A stretch of 64,000 nt of DNA, from assembly GCF_006345815.1 (NCBI RefSeq), contig NZ_VCIG01000005.1, positions 124,001 to 188,000 on the forward strand, written 5' to 3'. The notes beneath the pieces were generated by a model. It had not been told where the DNA came from. It saw only the letters and a program-made list of their open reading frames with translations, and did no database searches. Numbering within the stretch: position 1 is the first letter of the stretch; every line of letters begins with the position of its first letter. The DNA comes from Ochrobactrum sp. CGA5 (GTDB lineage Bacteria > Pseudomonadota > Alphaproteobacteria > Rhizobiales > Rhizobiaceae). Of this stretch, positions 34,472-43,600 are shown piece by piece. A program made the position numbers and the translations under genes.

Positions 34472-35866
34472 ATGTGGAAACCCGTGTTGGAAATGCGCAA
34501 AGGTGTCACGAAGCACCGGCTTTTGACGGATAAAATCGTCGACGATATCGAAAAAGGCGTTCTTCTACCTACTACACGTATGCCGACGCATCGAGATCTG
34601 GCTCACAAGCTCGGCCTTTCGGTGCAAACGGTCAGTATCAGTTACAAAGAGGCTGAACGGCGTGGTTACCTGCGCGGCGAGGTCGGTCGCGGAACCTATG
34701 TGTGCAATAGGGTGACGGAGCGAGCGGACCGGTTTATGCTAGATCGGGACCCAAGCGGCACAGCGGATTTATCAATCATTCGGGCAGTTTATACTGAAGC
34801 GCATGAGAATGCTTCGCGCCGTGTGCTAGAAGAAATGAGCCAGTCGGATAATGCAAGTTTTATGCGGCCTTGTCGTCCGATTGCGGGGTTGGATAGACAT
34901 CGTACTGTCGCACAGGATTGGCTGCGCGGCTTATCGGTAGACGTTGATCCGGGCCGGATCATCGTTACAAACGGTGCCGCACACGGGCTGTTCCTTGCCG
35001 TCGCAGCTGTTGTGCAGCCGGGAGAGGTCGTGCTGACGGAAAGCCTGACAGACCATGGCATCATCGGCCTCGCCAATGTGCTTGGATTTACTCTGCGTGG
35101 CCTCCCGCTCGACGAACAGGGCATTCTACCTGATGCGTTCGCAATCGCCTGCGAGGCAGGTGATGTTCGTGCACTTGTAATGATCCCGACACTCGGCAAT
35201 CCGACCAGCCATCTGATGGGAGCCGAGCGCCGTATAGCAATTGCAGAAATCGCACAGCGATACGGCGTCTGCGTTATCGAGGACGAGGTCTATAAGCCTA
35301 TCCTTGAAGACAGATTGCCATCGATGCCTGAGCTACTGCCAGACCTCGGCTTTTTTGTCACAAGCTTTACCAAGACGGTCATGACCGGTTTGCGCACAGG
35401 TTATCTCGTGGTTCCGACACAATATTCCATTCGAGTTACGTCCATTCTGCGCGTCACAAGTTGGAGCGGCGTCAATCTCATGGGTGAAATGGCCAGCCGC
35501 TGGATCGAAGATGGCACAGCAGCGAAACTCATCGACATTCAACGCAGTGAGTTGCGATCACGCCAGGCGCTAGTGACCGATATCCTGGGTACACTCGTGG
35601 CAGGCAGCAATCCACTCTCTTTATGTGCCTGGTTGAAAATTCCTCGCAACTGGTCTGAAGATGGGCTGGTGCGCGCGCTGGCCAATAAAGGCGTTGCAGT
35701 TACGCCTTCTGATCCCTTTGTAGCGGGTGCGGATCGAGGAAATGGAGGCGTCCGGATATGTCTCGGCGGGCGGCTTTCCCGCTCCGCTTTGCAGGCGGCA
35801 CTTGAGACGATCCGTGAGACCTTTACACAGTTGCCGCCCGTTTATGACGTTGGTTCGATCACCTGA
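34472..35866 (+). CDS. enuR: MocR/GntR-type regulator of ectoine utilisation
   Basis: This 464-aa regulator has a GntR winged helix at residues 10-80 (MPTHRDLAHKLGLSVQTVSISYKEAERRGYLRG) fused to a fold-type I aminotransferase domain. The PLP-binding lysine is Lys301 in SFTKTVMTG, and VCVIEDEVY supplies the usual aspartate. In characterised EnuR proteins, ectoine catabolites bound to the PLP relieve repression of the uptake and catabolic genes. The gene is convergent with ehuA, and the whole locus fits EnuR, though assignment is by context plus family. Confidence 0.88.
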   Translation: MWKPVLEMRKGVTKHRLLTDKIVDDIEKGVLLPTTRMPTHRDLAHKLGLSVQTVSISYKEAERRGYLRGEVGRGTYVCNRVTERADRFMLDRDPSGTADLSIIRAVYTEAHENASRRVLEEMSQSDNASFMRPCRPIAGLDRHRTVAQDWLRGLSVDVDPGRIIVTNGAAHGLFLAVAAVVQPGEVVLTESLTDHGIIGLANVLGFTLRGLPLDEQGILPDAFAIACEAGDVRALVMIPTLGNPTSHLMGAERRIAIAEIAQRYGVCVIEDEVYKPILEDRLPSMPELLPDLGFFVTSFTKTVMTGLRTGYLVVPTQYSIRVTSILRVTSWSGVNLMGEMASRWIEDGTAAKLIDIQRSELRSRQALVTDILGTLVAGSNPLSLCAWLKIPRNWSEDGLVRALANKGVAVTPSDPFVAGADRGNGGVRICLGGRLSRSALQAALETIRETFTQLPPVYDVGSIT

Positions 35867-35888
35867 ACGATCAATGTTAAAACGCCTT

Positions 35889-35982
35889 TCAATCTGATTG
35901 AATCAGATAGGCCCTCCAACTGTTTGGTTTGACGCGCATCTCGTCCGAAAGCCGATCCACACTTTTCGGGATGCGCTCTAAA
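35889..35982. repeat. Rhizobiales intergenic palindromic repeat (RIME / Bru-RS-like)
   Basis: This stretch contains a block (GACGCGCATC...GTCCGAAA and CACTTTTCGGGATGCGCTCT) that I recognise from memory as a dispersed intergenic element of Brucella and related Rhizobiales. Imperfect inverted halves (GCGCATCTCGTCCGAAA against TTTTCGGGATGCGC) would form a hairpin. It fills the gap between the convergent enuR and ehuA genes, and its edge contains the ehuA stop codon. Confidence 0.65.
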
Positions 35983-36742
35983 GCACTGACTGCAGGAATT
36001 CCTTGGTGCGATCTTCCGTAGGTGCCTGAAATATCTGTTCCGGCGTGCCCTGTTCGCAGATACGTCCCTTGTCAAAGAAACAAACCCGGTCGGACACTTC
36101 CCGGGCAAATCGCATTTCATGCGTGACAAGAAGCATGGTCAGGTCATGTTCCTGGGCCAGACTGCGAATGACGGATAGCACTTCACCCACCAGTTGTGGA
36201 TCGAGAGCGGATGTCGGTTCATCGAACAAGAGGACGCGCGGGCGCATGGCAAGCGAGCGGGCTATAGCAACGCGCTGTTGCTGACCACCGGAAAGCTGCG
36301 ATGGATAATGATCTTTCTTGTCGCTCAACCCCACAAGCGAGAGCAGGTCGAGAGCACGTGCTTCTGCTTCGCCGCGTTTCATGCCTAAGACATGGACCGG
36401 TGCTTCAATAATATTGCGTAGGACAGACATGTGCGGAAACAGATTGAAGCTCTGGAACACCATGCCGACATACGACCTGATCTTGCGCAAATGGCTTTCG
36501 CTCGCCTGAAACTGCCCTTTACCGTTTGGCTCATGATAGGACATGTCTGCAAGCTCAAGCTTACCCTCCTGAAATGGCTCCAGTGTCATGAGAATGCGAA
36601 GAACTGTCGATTTTCCCGATCCTGAGGGTCCGATCAACGTGACTTTCTCACCTGTCTTGACCGAAAAATTGAAGCGATCCAGTACAGTCAGCGCTCCGAA
36701 GCGCTTAGTAACGTCCTGAAAGCGGATAATTTCCTGGGTCAT
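35978..36742 (-). CDS. ehuA: ectoine/hydroxyectoine ABC transporter ATPase
   Basis: This 254-aa ATPase of the polar amino-acid family has Walker [10 protein letters not shown] near residue 38, a Q-loop [10 protein letters not shown], the signature [16 protein letters not shown] and Walker [14 protein letters not shown], then the H-loop THEMRFA. It would power import of ectoines through EhuCD. Its start overlaps the ehuD stop by 4 nt. The TAG stop lies inside the intergenic palindromic repeat, so the last codons border an inserted element. Confidence 0.92.
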   Translation of the reverse strand: MTQEIIRFQDVTKRFGALTVLDRFNFSVKTGEKVTLIGPSGSGKSTVLRILMTLEPFQEGKLELADMSYHEPNGKGQFQASESHLRKIRSYVGMVFQSFNLFPHMSVLRNIIEAPVHVLGMKRGEAEARALDLLSLVGLSDKKDHYPSQLSGGQQQRVAIARSLAMRPRVLLFDEPTSALDPQLVGEVLSVIRSLAQEHDLTMLLVTHEMRFAREVSDRVCFFDKGRICEQGTPEQIFQAPTEDRTKEFLQSVL

Positions 36743-37431
36743 TTGAGTGCGATCCCGTTTTTCGGAAGTGTGCGTTCAAGCAGGCGTATGAGCGCCGAGC
36801 AGATGAGGGTCAGCACGAGGAAGATCAGGCCGACCATCGACAGCGGCACCAGATATTCGAACGTGCGGTCGCCGATCAAATTAGCGAGGTTGAGCATGTC
36901 GACAATGCTCACGACAGACAGAACCGGTGTCTCTTTAAGCATGGACACGAGGTAATTACCCATAGTCGGGATGATCCGCGGAACGGCTTGTGGAATGACA
37001 ATATCCCGATAGGTGCGCCATGGCGTGAGATTCAGTGCCAGCGCCGCTTCCCACTGTCCGCGTGGAATGGCTTCGATGCCTCCACGATATACCTCCGACG
37101 TATACGCGGAGTATTGAAGCCCGAGTGCCAAAGCACCGGTCAGGAAAGCAGGCAGAACAATCCCGTAAACGGGCAGCACGTAGTACAGGAAAAACAGTTG
37201 TACCAGCAGCGGCGTATCACGAAGAAACTCAACCACGACCGCCGTTGGCCAGGATATAGCCTTATATGGGCTGCGTCGCAGAAGTGCGAAGACAAGACCG
37301 AGGACTAGCGCGATTGCAAAGCCGGTTGCGGCTGCTTTCAGGGTTACCGTTAGCCCAATCGCCAGAATTGGCAGAATGGAAATCGCGAAGGACAGTGTGG
37401 ACGAGGTGTCCCAAGCATAGCCGTAGATCAT
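36739..37431 (-). CDS. ehuD: ectoine/hydroxyectoine ABC transporter permease
   Basis: ATG 37431 overlaps the ehuC stop (ATGA) and follows GGAGG at 7 nt, giving 230 aa; the longer frame to 37479 runs back into ehuC. Five or so membrane helices are visible, with the HisM/GlnP-family motif [21 protein letters not shown] (EAA loop) that docks on the ATPase, and [19 protein letters not shown] at the N-terminal side. It forms the inner-membrane channel with EhuC. Confidence 0.92.
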   Translation of the reverse strand: MIYGYAWDTSSTLSFAISILPILAIGLTVTLKAAATGFAIALVLGLVFALLRRSPYKAISWPTAVVVEFLRDTPLLVQLFFLYYVLPVYGIVLPAFLTGALALGLQYSAYTSEVYRGGIEAIPRGQWEAALALNLTPWRTYRDIVIPQAVPRIIPTMGNYLVSMLKETPVLSVVSIVDMLNLANLIGDRTFEYLVPLSMVGLIFLVLTLICSALIRLLERTLPKNGIALK

Positions 37432-38087
37432 GCGAAACCTCCAGCCATGGTCTGGCGTTTCAGACGCCGTTCCAGCCAACGAATCGCTGCCGCCAGCACG
37501 AGCGCCATTGCAAAGTAGCCAAACAGGGTCAGTGTATAGATCGTCACGCTGTCGAGCGTCAGATTGCGTAGGCGTTGGGCCTGGAAGGTCAAGTCGCTGA
37601 TCGCGATCAGCGAGGCAAGCGCAGTGTCCTTGAGATTGTGGATTGCGAGATTACCGAAGGCTGGCATCATTTCGACCACCGCTTGTGGCAGAATGATGTG
37701 AAACAAGCTATGTCCCTTGCTGAAATTTAGCGCCCGGGCAGCTTCATGTTGCGCTTCCGGCACAGCCTGTAAAGCACCACGAACCACTTCCGCGCCATAG
37801 GCGCCAATATTAAGCCCAAGCCCCATGATGCCGGTGGTGATCGGATCAAAGGAAATGCCGATCAGCGGCAAGGCATAATAGAGCCAGAACAATTGCACGA
37901 GTAGAGATGTACCGCGGAATATCTCAATATAGATCACCGCAACCGTGGATAGGACCGGCCCGCCGGCAAAACGGGCAATCCCGGCAGAAAAGGCCAGTAT
38001 GGTGCCGATGGTCATCGAACTTAGGGCAAGAATGGCGGTGATTTGCGCGCCCTCGAGAAGGGCGGGAAGATATTCCGTCCAATGCAT
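37428..38087 (-). CDS. ehuC: ectoine/hydroxyectoine ABC transporter permease
   Basis: ATG 38087 is preceded by GGGAGA at 7 nt spacing and gives 219 aa; the frame to 38135 has no ribosome site. It has membrane helices and the amino-acid permease motifs FRGTSLLVQLFWLYYALP and EVVRGALQAVPEAQHEAARAL (EAA loop). It pairs with EhuD and is translationally coupled to it. It follows the substrate-binding protein gene after a 71-nt gap with a stem-loop. Confidence 0.92.
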   Translation of the reverse strand: MHWTEYLPALLEGAQITAILALSSMTIGTILAFSAGIARFAGGPVLSTVAVIYIEIFRGTSLLVQLFWLYYALPLIGISFDPITTGIMGLGLNIGAYGAEVVRGALQAVPEAQHEAARALNFSKGHSLFHIILPQAVVEMMPAFGNLAIHNLKDTALASLIAISDLTFQAQRLRNLTLDSVTIYTLTLFGYFAMALVLAAAIRWLERRLKRQTMAGGFA

Positions 38088-38118
38088 ATGATCGTCTCCC
38101 GGTTGAGATGAGACAATA

Positions 38119-38147
38119 CCCGCCGAACCCGTCAATGGTGCGGCGGG
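38119..38147 (-). other. ehuB-ehuC intergenic stem-loop
   Basis: Arms CCCGCCG and CGGCGGG (38119-38125, 38141-38147) form a perfect 7-bp stem without a T run, between the binding-protein gene and the permeases. Such hairpins commonly protect the upstream mRNA and raise binding-protein output over permeases. Confidence 0.6.
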
Positions 38148-38158
38148 CTGAAGTCGAC

Positions 38159-39022
38159 TTACTTAGCGTTGCATAGGCTCGCCGTATCGACGGTTCGCGC
38201 GGCTTCTACGCTTTCTTCGCTAAGGCCATATGTCATCAGGATTTTCTTATAATCGTCAGTCTTCTTGAACTCGATAAGCTCCTTGTTGAAGGCTTCGTAC
38301 AATTCCTTATCTTCCGGACGGAAGCTGAAGGCGCCGAAGCTTCTGGCAGACTTGCCGTCGACAACCGGATCAGTGAAAGGATGCGCCTGTTCCAGTTCTG
38401 GCGAGTTGTCGACCAGTTTGGCGACTGTCAATTCCGTTGCGGCGTATGCATCTGCCCGCCCGGTCTGGACCGTCGACGGAGCATCGGCATTGCCCTGGAT
38501 CATAATAATCTGAGATTCATCGATGCCCATTCCGTGCAGGAAGTCGATCTGATCCGCACCTGAAACGATTGCGACCTTCAACGATGGGTCTTTCTTGATG
38601 TCTTCATAGGAATGGATGTTCTTGGGGTTACCCTTTGGAACCAGAAGTCCTTCACCGTAACTCGAGTTTGCAACGGTGAACTTTACTTGCTTGCAACGAT
38701 CTGGCAGGACATTCTGCTCTGCCCCGACGAACTCAAACCGTTTGGCCTTCAGGCCGGGAATGAGCGAACCGAACGGGGTTACCGTCCAGTCGATTTCCTC
38801 AATGCCGAGCTTCTTGAAGATTGCATCCGCGACGTCAGGGCCAATGCCCTTCGCTGCGCCGCTTTCGTTCATATAACCATAAGGCACTTCATTGGCTGTT
38901 GCTCCGCGAACGAAGCCCGCACTCTTGAGATCATCGACCGTTACGGCTTGTGACGGAAGCGTGAGAGCCAGAACCGCAGTTGCCGAGAACAGAGCGGAAA
39001 TAGTAATCAGTTTCATGCGCAT
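38159..39022 (-). CDS. ehuB: ectoine/hydroxyectoine-binding periplasmic protein
   Basis: ATG 39022 lies 8 nt after GAGGAG and gives 287 aa; the frame to 39031 starts with GTG inside that site. It has a signal peptide (about residues 1-27, ending SQA-V). The mature part is a cluster F solute-binding protein: VRGATANEVPYGYMN, FEFVGAEQNVLPDRCKQVKFT and ADAYAATELTVAKL fit the EhuB family. Aromatic residues in the N-terminal lobe would form the cage that holds ectoine. The operon context makes the assignment strong. Confidence 0.9.
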   Translation of the reverse strand: MRMKLITISALFSATAVLALTLPSQAVTVDDLKSAGFVRGATANEVPYGYMNESGAAKGIGPDVADAIFKKLGIEEIDWTVTPFGSLIPGLKAKRFEFVGAEQNVLPDRCKQVKFTVANSSYGEGLLVPKGNPKNIHSYEDIKKDPSLKVAIVSGADQIDFLHGMGIDESQIIMIQGNADAPSTVQTGRADAYAATELTVAKLVDNSPELEQAHPFTDPVVDGKSARSFGAFSFRPEDKELYEAFNKELIEFKKTDDYKKILMTYGLSEESVEAARTVDTASLCNAK

Positions 39023-39088
39023 TGTGTTCACTCCTCTTTTTGAATGCCGGTTGTTTTCCGGCTTGTCAGTCGGCTGGTATTGATCGGT

Positions 39089-40117
39089 TTACTTCGAGGC
39101 AGGCTCCTCGCTGATCGTGGCAATGACCGACAAGCAGTCACCCATCTTGATGAGACCTGGAAAGTGACGGGCTGCGAGAATTCCGTCGAGGGCGGCGCGG
39201 TACTCCTGCGGAGCTACGCCTGTACGGTTTACGGTATGGACGCGCGCAATGAGGTCGCCTTCGCGTACTTCCGCACCGAGATCAACCAAAGGCTCGAGCA
39301 AACCTTCGGTCTCAGCAAAACCGAAGCATTCCTGCGACGGCATATCGAGCCATGTCGTGGGTGTAATCTCCACCTGTCCTTGCAGGATACCTGCATGACA
39401 TAAAAGGTTACGAATGCCACGTTTGGCGATGGAAGCCGTGCGGGCTGAAATCGTGCCGCCGCCGGAAAGCTCAGTGGTAACGAACACTTTGCCCGCCTCT
39501 TCAGCTATCGTATCGTACATGCCGACTCCATCGATCTCGATCATCCGCATCGAAAAAGGTGCCGAAAAGGCTTTGACAGCAGCAAAGCAGCGAGCCTCCT
39601 GTGCCGTATCGGGCAATGCGTGCGCTGCAGCGTAAGGCAGGAAGTCTAGTGTCCGTCCTCCCGAATGAAAATCCATGACTATATCGGCTGTCGGCAGAAG
39701 GTAGCGGGTAAAATAGTCCGCTATCTTTTCTGTGACAGTGCCATCCGGGCGACCGGGGAAACTGCGGTTGAGATTGCCCTTGTCGATAGGTGATGTTCGC
39801 GTCCCCGCAAGAAATGCCGGAAAGTTCATTGCAGGAACAATGATGACGCGGCCGGCAATCTCTTCCGGTTTCAGATTAATGGCGAGATCGTAGAGTGCCA
39901 CGGGACCTTCATATTCATCGCCATGATTGGCACCAGTCAGGAGGGCGGTGGGGCCATCGCCATTGCGGATTACGCAGATGGGTAGCATCAGAGATCCCCA
40001 TGCGGAATCGTCTCTGGACCACGGTAATCGCAAATGCCCGTGCTGCAAGCCATCGCGATTGAGATCGACGGTCGGCGCGATCGGGGAGGGGCGTGAGGGG
40101 GGGAGAGTATGCATCAT
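39089..40117 (-). CDS. eutE: N-alpha-acetyl-diaminobutyrate deacetylase
   Basis: This 342-aa protein (also named DoeB) belongs to the AstE/AspA zinc deacylases. The zinc site is seen in GANHGDEYEG (His, Glu) and MDFHSGG (His), and the catalytic Glu is in TELSGGG. It removes acetate from N-alpha-acetyl-L-2,4-diaminobutyrate made by the ectoine hydrolase. It starts 9 nt after the hydrolase stop. The hydrolase-deacetylase pair is known to act as a complex in other species. Confidence 0.9.
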   Translation of the reverse strand: MMHTLPPSRPSPIAPTVDLNRDGLQHGHLRLPWSRDDSAWGSLMLPICVIRNGDGPTALLTGANHGDEYEGPVALYDLAINLKPEEIAGRVIIVPAMNFPAFLAGTRTSPIDKGNLNRSFPGRPDGTVTEKIADYFTRYLLPTADIVMDFHSGGRTLDFLPYAAAHALPDTAQEARCFAAVKAFSAPFSMRMIEIDGVGMYDTIAEEAGKVFVTTELSGGGTISARTASIAKRGIRNLLCHAGILQGQVEITPTTWLDMPSQECFGFAETEGLLEPLVDLGAEVREGDLIARVHTVNRTGVAPQEYRAALDGILAARHFPGLIKMGDCLSVIATISEEPASK

Positions 40118-40126
40118 TGCGGTGTC

Positions 40127-41305
40127 CTAATCCTTGACCACGAGCTTACGTGGAACATTCGACAGGCATTCAACACCCGTTTCGGTAATAACGATGCTCT
40201 CAGTGATCTCCAGCCCCATGGTTTCCAACCAGAGGCCTGTCATGAAATGAAAGGTCATACCGGGTTGCAACTCGGTGCGGTCGCCGGGGCGCAGGCTCAT
40301 CGTGCGCTCGCCCCAGTCCGGTGGATAGGACAAGCCGATGGAATAGCCGGTGCGGTTGTCCTTGATGATCCCGTATTTTTTCAACACATCGAAAAAGCCG
40401 TTGGCGATATCTTCGCATGTGTTGCCGGGACGTGCTGCGGCAAGTCCTGCCTCCATCCCTTCGAGTGTTGCTTTCTCGGCGTCAAGAAAGGCCTGTGTCG
40501 GCTTGCCAAGAAATACGGTGCGCGAAAGCGGGCAATGATAGCGCTTATAGCAGCCAGCGATCTCGAAAAAGGTGCCTTCGCCGGTATTCATCGGCAGATC
40601 GTTCCAAGTCAGATGTGGTGCGGATGCGTCAGGTCCCGAAGGAAGCAACGGCACAATAGCCGGATAATCACCACCGAAATCGTCAACGCCGCGCGTACCT
40701 GCATCGTAAATTTCTGCGACCAGATCGCATTTGCGCATGCCTGGCTCGATTTTGTCGACGATGCGCCGATGCATAGCTTCAACGATGCGACCCGCCTTGC
40801 GCATATAGTCGATTTCAGTCGGGCTCTTGACAGCGCGCTGCCAGTTGACCAGCCCCTGCGCATCCTTGAAGCGCGCATTTGGCAGATGCTTCTGTAAAGC
40901 ATGATGCGCGGCAGCCGTGTACCAGTAATTGTCGAACTCGACAGCTATGGTTTTGTTACCCCAACCTTTTGCTTTCAGCATCGAGGCCAGGAGATCCATG
41001 GGATGGCGCTCCAGCGATTGCACATAATGATCGGGATAGCCGATAATATTGTCGTGGCTGAGCCACGCAGTGCGCTTCGCGCCGTTGCCATCCTGACCTC
41101 GACCGTACCAGATCGGTTCACCTTCCGTGGAAAGCACAACGCACTGATGGACATAGAAGGACCAGCCGTCATAGCCGGTAAGCCAGTGCATGTTGGATGG
41201 ATCGGTTACGATGATTACATCGAAGCCTGCCTTCTCTATAGCGCGCCGGGTTTGGGCTATCCGCTGATCGTATTCCGCGCGGGTGAAGTTAAGTTCCACA
41301 CTCAT
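40127..41305 (-). CDS. eutD: ectoine hydrolase (M24 peptidase family)
   Basis: This 392-aa protein (also named DoeA) has a creatinase-like N-terminal domain (FDVIIVTDPSNMHWLTGYDGWSF) and an M24 pita-bread domain (MRKAGRIVEAMHRRIVDKIEPG, then HLTWNDLPMNTGEGTFFEIAG, and FHFMTGLWLETMGLEITESI). It opens the ectoine ring to give N-acetyl-diaminobutyrate. Its ATG overlaps the eutC stop by 4 nt. Several residues at the M24 metal positions appear changed, consistent with a non-peptidase role. Confidence 0.9.
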   Translation of the reverse strand: MSVELNFTRAEYDQRIAQTRRAIEKAGFDVIIVTDPSNMHWLTGYDGWSFYVHQCVVLSTEGEPIWYGRGQDGNGAKRTAWLSHDNIIGYPDHYVQSLERHPMDLLASMLKAKGWGNKTIAVEFDNYWYTAAAHHALQKHLPNARFKDAQGLVNWQRAVKSPTEIDYMRKAGRIVEAMHRRIVDKIEPGMRKCDLVAEIYDAGTRGVDDFGGDYPAIVPLLPSGPDASAPHLTWNDLPMNTGEGTFFEIAGCYKRYHCPLSRTVFLGKPTQAFLDAEKATLEGMEAGLAAARPGNTCEDIANGFFDVLKKYGIIKDNRTGYSIGLSYPPDWGERTMSLRPGDRTELQPGMTFHFMTGLWLETMGLEITESIVITETGVECLSNVPRKLVVKD

Positions 41306-42318
41306 CGACTGGCTCCTGCAGCTTTAGTTGGATCTATTTTCGTGCCTGCATTGCGCAGCTTGGCACGCTCCGTCGCGAGACGAGCAATCGCGGTGTCTTG
41401 AACCCCCGTTCCCGTGAGGTCGCAGAAGGTTATGTCATCTGCTTTCCGCTGGAATGTGCGGGCATTGAGAGCGATTTGTCCCAGTTCTGGAAAGGCAGTA
41501 TCCGTCGCAACGATCCCCGTCGAAATCGCATGATGCAATTCGCCAAGCCTGCGTGTCTGGGTGAGGCTATCCGCAATATAGGTGATCGGTCGCCGGAACA
41601 GGGCAGGATCAATCTCGTTTTTGTGTTCGGCGTCCGAGCCCATCGCGGTGAGATGCTGGCCGGCAACCAGCCATTCAGCCTTTATGAGCGGCGTTTCCGA
41701 TGGTGTTGTCGTAACAATTATATCAGCGCCGTCGCAAGCTTTCTGTGCATCTGCAACTGCCGTCACCGATATTCCGAGCTCCTCGGTGAATTTTTGCGCA
41801 GCTTTTTGCGCGCTGTCGAAATTACGTGCCCAAATCCTGGCTTCGGTGATGGGACGCACGAGTGTCAGCGCTTCAAGCTGCATTCCCGCTTGCATGCCGG
41901 CGCCAAAGATGGTTGCCGCGCGGGCGTCTTCCCGTGCCAGATATTTTGAGGCGACAGCACCCGCAGCCGCGGTGCGCACATCGGTCAGATAGCCATTGTC
42001 AAGCAATAGCGCTTCAATAAGGCCGGTCTTTGCCGAGAATTGGATCATCAGCCCGTTGGTAGACGGCAAGCCAATGGACGGATTGTTGAAGAAACCGGGA
42101 CTTATCTTGATAACAAAGCTGTCAAGTTCGGAAATGTAAGCCGTTTTTACGTCAACTTCGCCACGCTCGGCTGGGATATCCAACCGAAGAATTGGCGGCA
42201 TGCTGACGCCGCCGCTGGCCAGTGAGCAGAACGCATTCTCCACGCACGTCACGCTGTCGATGTCGAGGGCTATAATCTGTCTCAGATCCGCCTCAGTCAG
42301 AATTCTCATCTCGGCCAT
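41302..42318 (-). CDS. eutC: ornithine cyclodeaminase family protein of hydroxyectoine use
   Basis: This 338-aa protein of the ornithine cyclodeaminase/mu-crystallin family has an NAD-binding GAGMQAGMQLEAL motif near residue 138 and the C-terminal DLTGTGVQDTAIA. In the rhizobial eut locus this family member works with EutB on the hydroxylated catabolite. The start overlaps the eutB stop by one base (TGATG). The exact reaction is not settled from sequence. Confidence 0.88.
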   Translation of the reverse strand: MAEMRILTEADLRQIIALDIDSVTCVENAFCSLASGGVSMPPILRLDIPAERGEVDVKTAYISELDSFVIKISPGFFNNPSIGLPSTNGLMIQFSAKTGLIEALLLDNGYLTDVRTAAAGAVASKYLAREDARAATIFGAGMQAGMQLEALTLVRPITEARIWARNFDSAQKAAQKFTEELGISVTAVADAQKACDGADIIVTTTPSETPLIKAEWLVAGQHLTAMGSDAEHKNEIDPALFRRPITYIADSLTQTRRLGELHHAISTGIVATDTAFPELGQIALNARTFQRKADDITFCDLTGTGVQDTAIARLATERAKLRNAGTKIDPTKAAGASR

Positions 42319-43292
42319 CAGCCTGCTCTCCGATAGCGGTCTTCCACAATCGCGCGATGTTGTTCGGGATCTATGTTGCCACCTGAGATAACGATGGCAG
42401 TCGGCCCCTCTAGCTTGATCTTGCCGCTCAACAAGGCACCAATGCCAACCGCAGCGGCGCCTTCGATGATTTCACCTTCCTGCATTGCAGCGTGTCTGAT
42501 CCCCGCCGCAATCTCTTCTTCATCGAGCAGGATCACGTCGTCCAGCAATGAGCGGCACATTGCAAAGGTCCAGTGATTGTTAAGACCAATGCCCCCACCC
42601 AATGAATCTGCAAGGGTCTGCAATTCCTCGACATTGACCGGCCTACCGGCTGTGAGGCTGGCATCCATGGCTGCACCGCGAGTCATGGAAACGCCTACTA
42701 TGCGGCTATAAGGGCGCAGAGCCTTGACGGTTGCGGCGATGCCTGCAGCAAGTCCTCCACCTGAAAGCGGAATGAGAACAGTTCCGGTGTCCGGCTGATC
42801 ATCGATGATTTCCAGACCGACTGTGCCTTGTCCGGCAATAATGCGCGGATCGTCGAATGGTGGAATGACATTCATTCCTTCCTCGTTTGCCAGTCTCGCC
42901 ACTTCATCCATGGCGTCATCCTGCGAATTTCCAACGATACGCACATCCGCACCAAGATCGCGTATCGCACTGACTTTGTTGCTTGGTACTAGCGATGAGA
43001 GGCAAACAGTAGCGATCAACCCTTGCTCAAAAGCTGCATGCGCAAGTGCACGTCCGTGATTGCCGGTTGATGCAGTCACGAGCCCACGTTTGCGATCGTC
43101 CGCTGATAGGCTAAGGACAGCATTGGTCGCACCACGCAGCTTGAAGCTGCCGGTCGTCTGTCGATTTTCCAGTTTCAGATAGACGGGAGTTCCTGCAAGT
43201 TTGCTCAAATGACTGGAGCACGTCAGCGGCGTTCTCACTACAAGATCTTTCAGCCTGTCGCGCGCCGCCTCGACATCCTCAAGGCCAATCAT
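42318..43292 (-). CDS. eutB: threonine dehydratase-like enzyme of hydroxyectoine use
   Basis: The frame is open to 43448, but the first 50 codons are unlike the family. ATG 43292 follows AGGAAA at about 10 nt and gives 324 aa; 43328 is an alternative. It is a fold-type II PLP enzyme: the PLP lysine is in GSFKLRGATNAV, the phosphate loop in PLSGGGLAAG, and STGNHGRALAHAA is the asparagine loop. In hydroxyectoine degradation EutB is expected to remove water or ammonia from the hydroxylated diaminobutyrate intermediate. It is the first gene of an eight-gene operon. Confidence 0.88.
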   Translation of the reverse strand: MIGLEDVEAARDRLKDLVVRTPLTCSSHLSKLAGTPVYLKLENRQTTGSFKLRGATNAVLSLSADDRKRGLVTASTGNHGRALAHAAFEQGLIATVCLSSLVPSNKVSAIRDLGADVRIVGNSQDDAMDEVARLANEEGMNVIPPFDDPRIIAGQGTVGLEIIDDQPDTGTVLIPLSGGGLAAGIAATVKALRPYSRIVGVSMTRGAAMDASLTAGRPVNVEELQTLADSLGGGIGLNNHWTFAMCRSLLDDVILLDEEEIAAGIRHAAMQEGEIIEGAAAVGIGALLSGKIKLEGPTAIVISGGNIDPEQHRAIVEDRYRRAG

Positions 43293-43499
43293 TTCATTAG
43301 GTTTTCCTGTCACGGCGCTGCCCCTCATAGCGTCATGGTGATGGGAAAAGCAGCGTTGAGGTTTATCGAAGGCTGCAGCAGATGTACGGACGGAAGGCGC
43401 AATAATGCACCACGTGCGAAACCGTAAGGTCGCATTCTCGTTCCCCATATGTTTGGTTTTTATTCTTGGCTCTATGTGTGAAAGAGCATTGTTATCATG

Positions 43500-43515
43500 T
43501 CAATAATTATATTGA
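43500..43515. promoter_or_regulatory. palindrome in the eutB / Lrp-regulator divergent region
   Basis: TCAAT-N6-ATTGA with an AT-only spacer, typical in size and composition of an Lrp/AsnC site. It lies in the gap between the divergent eutB and doeX-like genes and could serve both. Confidence 0.45.
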
Positions 43516-43600
43516 ATCATTACAATTCTGAACTGTAACGACTTTTCGATGTCGGAGCCTTGCCACCAGCGCAGGGGCGTGCGAATGAGGGAGGGAATGT

